A stretch of DNA of 64,000 nt from Acidobacteriota bacterium (GTDB taxonomy: Bacteria > Acidobacteriota > Blastocatellia > Pyrinomonadales > Pyrinomonadaceae), in the NCBI GenBank assembly GCA_019639135.1, contig JAHBSL010000021.1:1-64000 (forward strand), given 5' to 3'. Shown here one piece after another: positions 62,706-64,000 of the stretch. The position numbers were made by a program, and so were the translations under genes. A model generated the notes under the pieces. The model searched no databases. It saw only the letters and a program-made list of their open reading frames with translations, and was not told the origin of the DNA. Numbering within the stretch: the first letter of the stretch is position 1; each line of letters starts with the position of its first letter.

Positions 62706-64000
62706 TTAGACCTCAACCACTGTAGTCACGATCACCGGTTTTGTGCCAAGTTCCTTCTGGACAAAACGCTTCAAATGTATCCGGAGATTTTCTTTGAAGA
62801 CCGCTCGGTCAGCGATCTGTTCGCGTTTCATTTCGCTGACGGCGTCGGCTATCGCCCGACGGGCTTCCGCCCCAAACTTATTTCCATTCGAACCGACCGC
62901 GATCGTTGCGTTGTCCGCCATACCGGCCACACCGTTGAACGTAATGTGCGGATCGCCGATGAGTTCGTGGGACTTTCGGTTGACCGTTACGACGAGCGAG
63001 ATCGCGCCGCCATAGGCCAACTTTTTCCTCTCGCGGATAACGTCATATTCGATTTCCTCAAGCGATTCTTCGTCGATAAATGTGCGATGAAGTTCATGTT
63101 TTTCAACGATCCTCGCCCCAAATTCATCAATTTCAAGCAGATCGCCGTTCTCTATAAGAATAATGTTCTCGTCGTTATATCCAGCGACGTGATTCTTTAC
63201 GTATTCTTTGTGCCGAAACAGCATTCTATATTCGCCGTGTATCGGGACGAGATATTTCGGCCTTGCCGTTTCGACAATTATCTTGATGTCTTCCTGAGAG
63301 GCGTGGCCGGAAACGTGAACGAGCCGCCTTTTCTCTTCGATGATATTCGCCCCGCGTTTGTAAAGATGCCCGATCAACCGGCTGATGTTTCGTTCATTTC
63401 CCGGGATGATCCGTGCCGAAAGCACAACCGTGTCACCCTTTTCGATCTGCATCCCCTTGTAGGTCGAGGTCGCCATGTTCCACAATGCGGCCCGCATTTC
63501 GCCCTGCGACCCGGTTACCAGAAAGCAAATTTCGTCATCGTCATAAGCGCGAGCCTCGCTCAGGTCGATCAGCGTGTCACCAAGTATCTTCAGCAATCCC
63601 AGTTCCTCGGCTATCTCGACATTCTTGACCATCGAGCGGCCGAGCACACAAACTTTGCGGCCATACTCATGAGCCAGGTCGAAAATTATCTGCAGGCGGT
63701 GGATCGAGGACGAGAATGTGGAAACGAAAAGCCGGCCTTCGGTTTCCTCGAAGATCTCCCGAAAAGCGGGTATGACATCCTGCTCCGAAGGCGTCCGTCC
63801 CGGCACTGTCGCATTTGTCGAATCGCCGAGCAAAGCCATAACACCACGGTCGCCATATTCGCGAAGGGTCTCAAGGTCATATGTCGGGCCGATCACGGGC
63901 GTCGGGTCGATCTTGTAGTCACCGGTGTGAATTATGGTCCCGAGCGGTGTGGTGATCGCAAGCGAAAAACAATCGATGAGCGAATGCGAAGCATGGATGA
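62706..64000 (-). CDS. rnj: Ribonuclease J (5' end beyond the window)
   Basis: A metallo-beta-lactamase/beta-CASP RNase, open to the window edge: the frame reads HSLIDCFSLAITTPLGTIIHTGDYKIDPTPVIGPTYD before the internal GTG that could be mistaken for a start. Later marks are LLGDSTNAT, FVSTFSSSIHRLQ, LVTGSQGEMRAALWNMA, HVSGHASQEDIK and LVPIHGEYRM, then the C-terminal domain. RNase J has 5'-3' exo- and endonuclease activity in mRNA decay. About the first 130 codons are missing. Confidence 0.95.
   Translation of the reverse strand, partial: IHASHSLIDCFSLAITTPLGTIIHTGDYKIDPTPVIGPTYDLETLREYGDRGVMALLGDSTNATVPGRTPSEQDVIPAFREIFEETEGRLFVSTFSSSIHRLQIIFDLAHEYGRKVCVLGRSMVKNVEIAEELGLLKILGDTLIDLSEARAYDDDEICFLVTGSQGEMRAALWNMATSTYKGMQIEKGDTVVLSARIIPGNERNISRLIGHLYKRGANIIEEKRRLVHVSGHASQEDIKIIVETARPKYLVPIHGEYRMLFRHKEYVKNHVAGYNDENIILIENGDLLEIDEFGARIVEKHELHRTFIDEESLEEIEYDVIRERKKLAYGGAISLVVTVNRKSHELIGDPHITFNGVAGMADNATIAVGSNGNKFGAEARRAIADAVSEMKREQIADRAVFKENLRIHLKRFVQKELGTKPVIVTTVVEV

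Overview
The window is a bacterial chromosome segment, most likely from an Acidobacteriota member close to Blastocatellia/Pyrinomonadaceae. This rests on a secreted VWFA-domain protein of the acidobacterial type, an LptC-LptA fusion in an rpoN/hprK/rapZ cluster, an archaeal/eukaryal-type prolyl-tRNA synthetase, an Mla-type ABC system and many short degenerate tandem repeats between genes. It is an inference from gene content. No rRNA, CRISPR array or prophage was seen.

Layout. 160-1800: aldehyde dehydrogenase and tRNA-Arg(TCG). 1911-9874 (minus): a tightly packed probable operon of esterase, YciI-like protein, APC permease, an AhpD-like protein whose second redox cysteine codon is TGA (probable selenocysteine), hutI, hutH and two M15-peptidase-like exported paralogues. 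hutU (9933-11585) diverges from it, so three steps of histidine degradation lie together. 11644-12210: Skp/OmpH-like chaperone. 12211-18454: a gene-poor repeat and insertion-sequence region with an IS110 element (and a candidate bridge-RNA leader), an IS3-type element split by a decayed IS481-type element, a 120-bp tandem array, and several families of 7- to 9-bp degenerate repeats and a 20-bp dyad.

18455-25652: thiolase, CoA-transferase, a small DUF2235-like hydrolase, a frameshifted membrane protein, proline dehydrogenase and proS. 25761-30645: ECF sigma factor, zinc-finger anti-sigma factor and a Spy/CpxP-like protein, then an MlaE-MlaF-MlaD lipid-transport operon. 30671-35333: arginine operon argR-argC-argD-acylornithine carbamoyltransferase-argB with a promoter overlapped by a perfect dyad. 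35344-41504: exported glycine-rich protein, tRNA-Leu(GAG), secG, tpiA, pgk, a 21-bp repeat array and gap.

41712-48280: TolC-type outer-membrane protein, then glycosyltransferase, CDP-glucose synthesis genes and three exported proteins ending in the VWFA protein. 48284-64000 (minus): a long run of closely spaced genes: RNase J (cut by the window edge), ACT protein, SDR, uppP, recJ, lptC-lptA fusion, lptB, rpoN, hpf, hprK, rapZ, PTS EIIA, HPr, arginase, ddl and dodecin. It joins envelope lipid/LPS functions with a regulatory, non-transporting PTS branch.

The most notable signals are the CxxU AhpD-like protein with a SECIS-like hairpin at the expected distance, the IS110 leader, the nested insertion with exact target duplication, the carbamoyltransferase with an unusual specificity residue, RapZ with a Walker A Lys-to-Met change, and the dense intergenic repeats.
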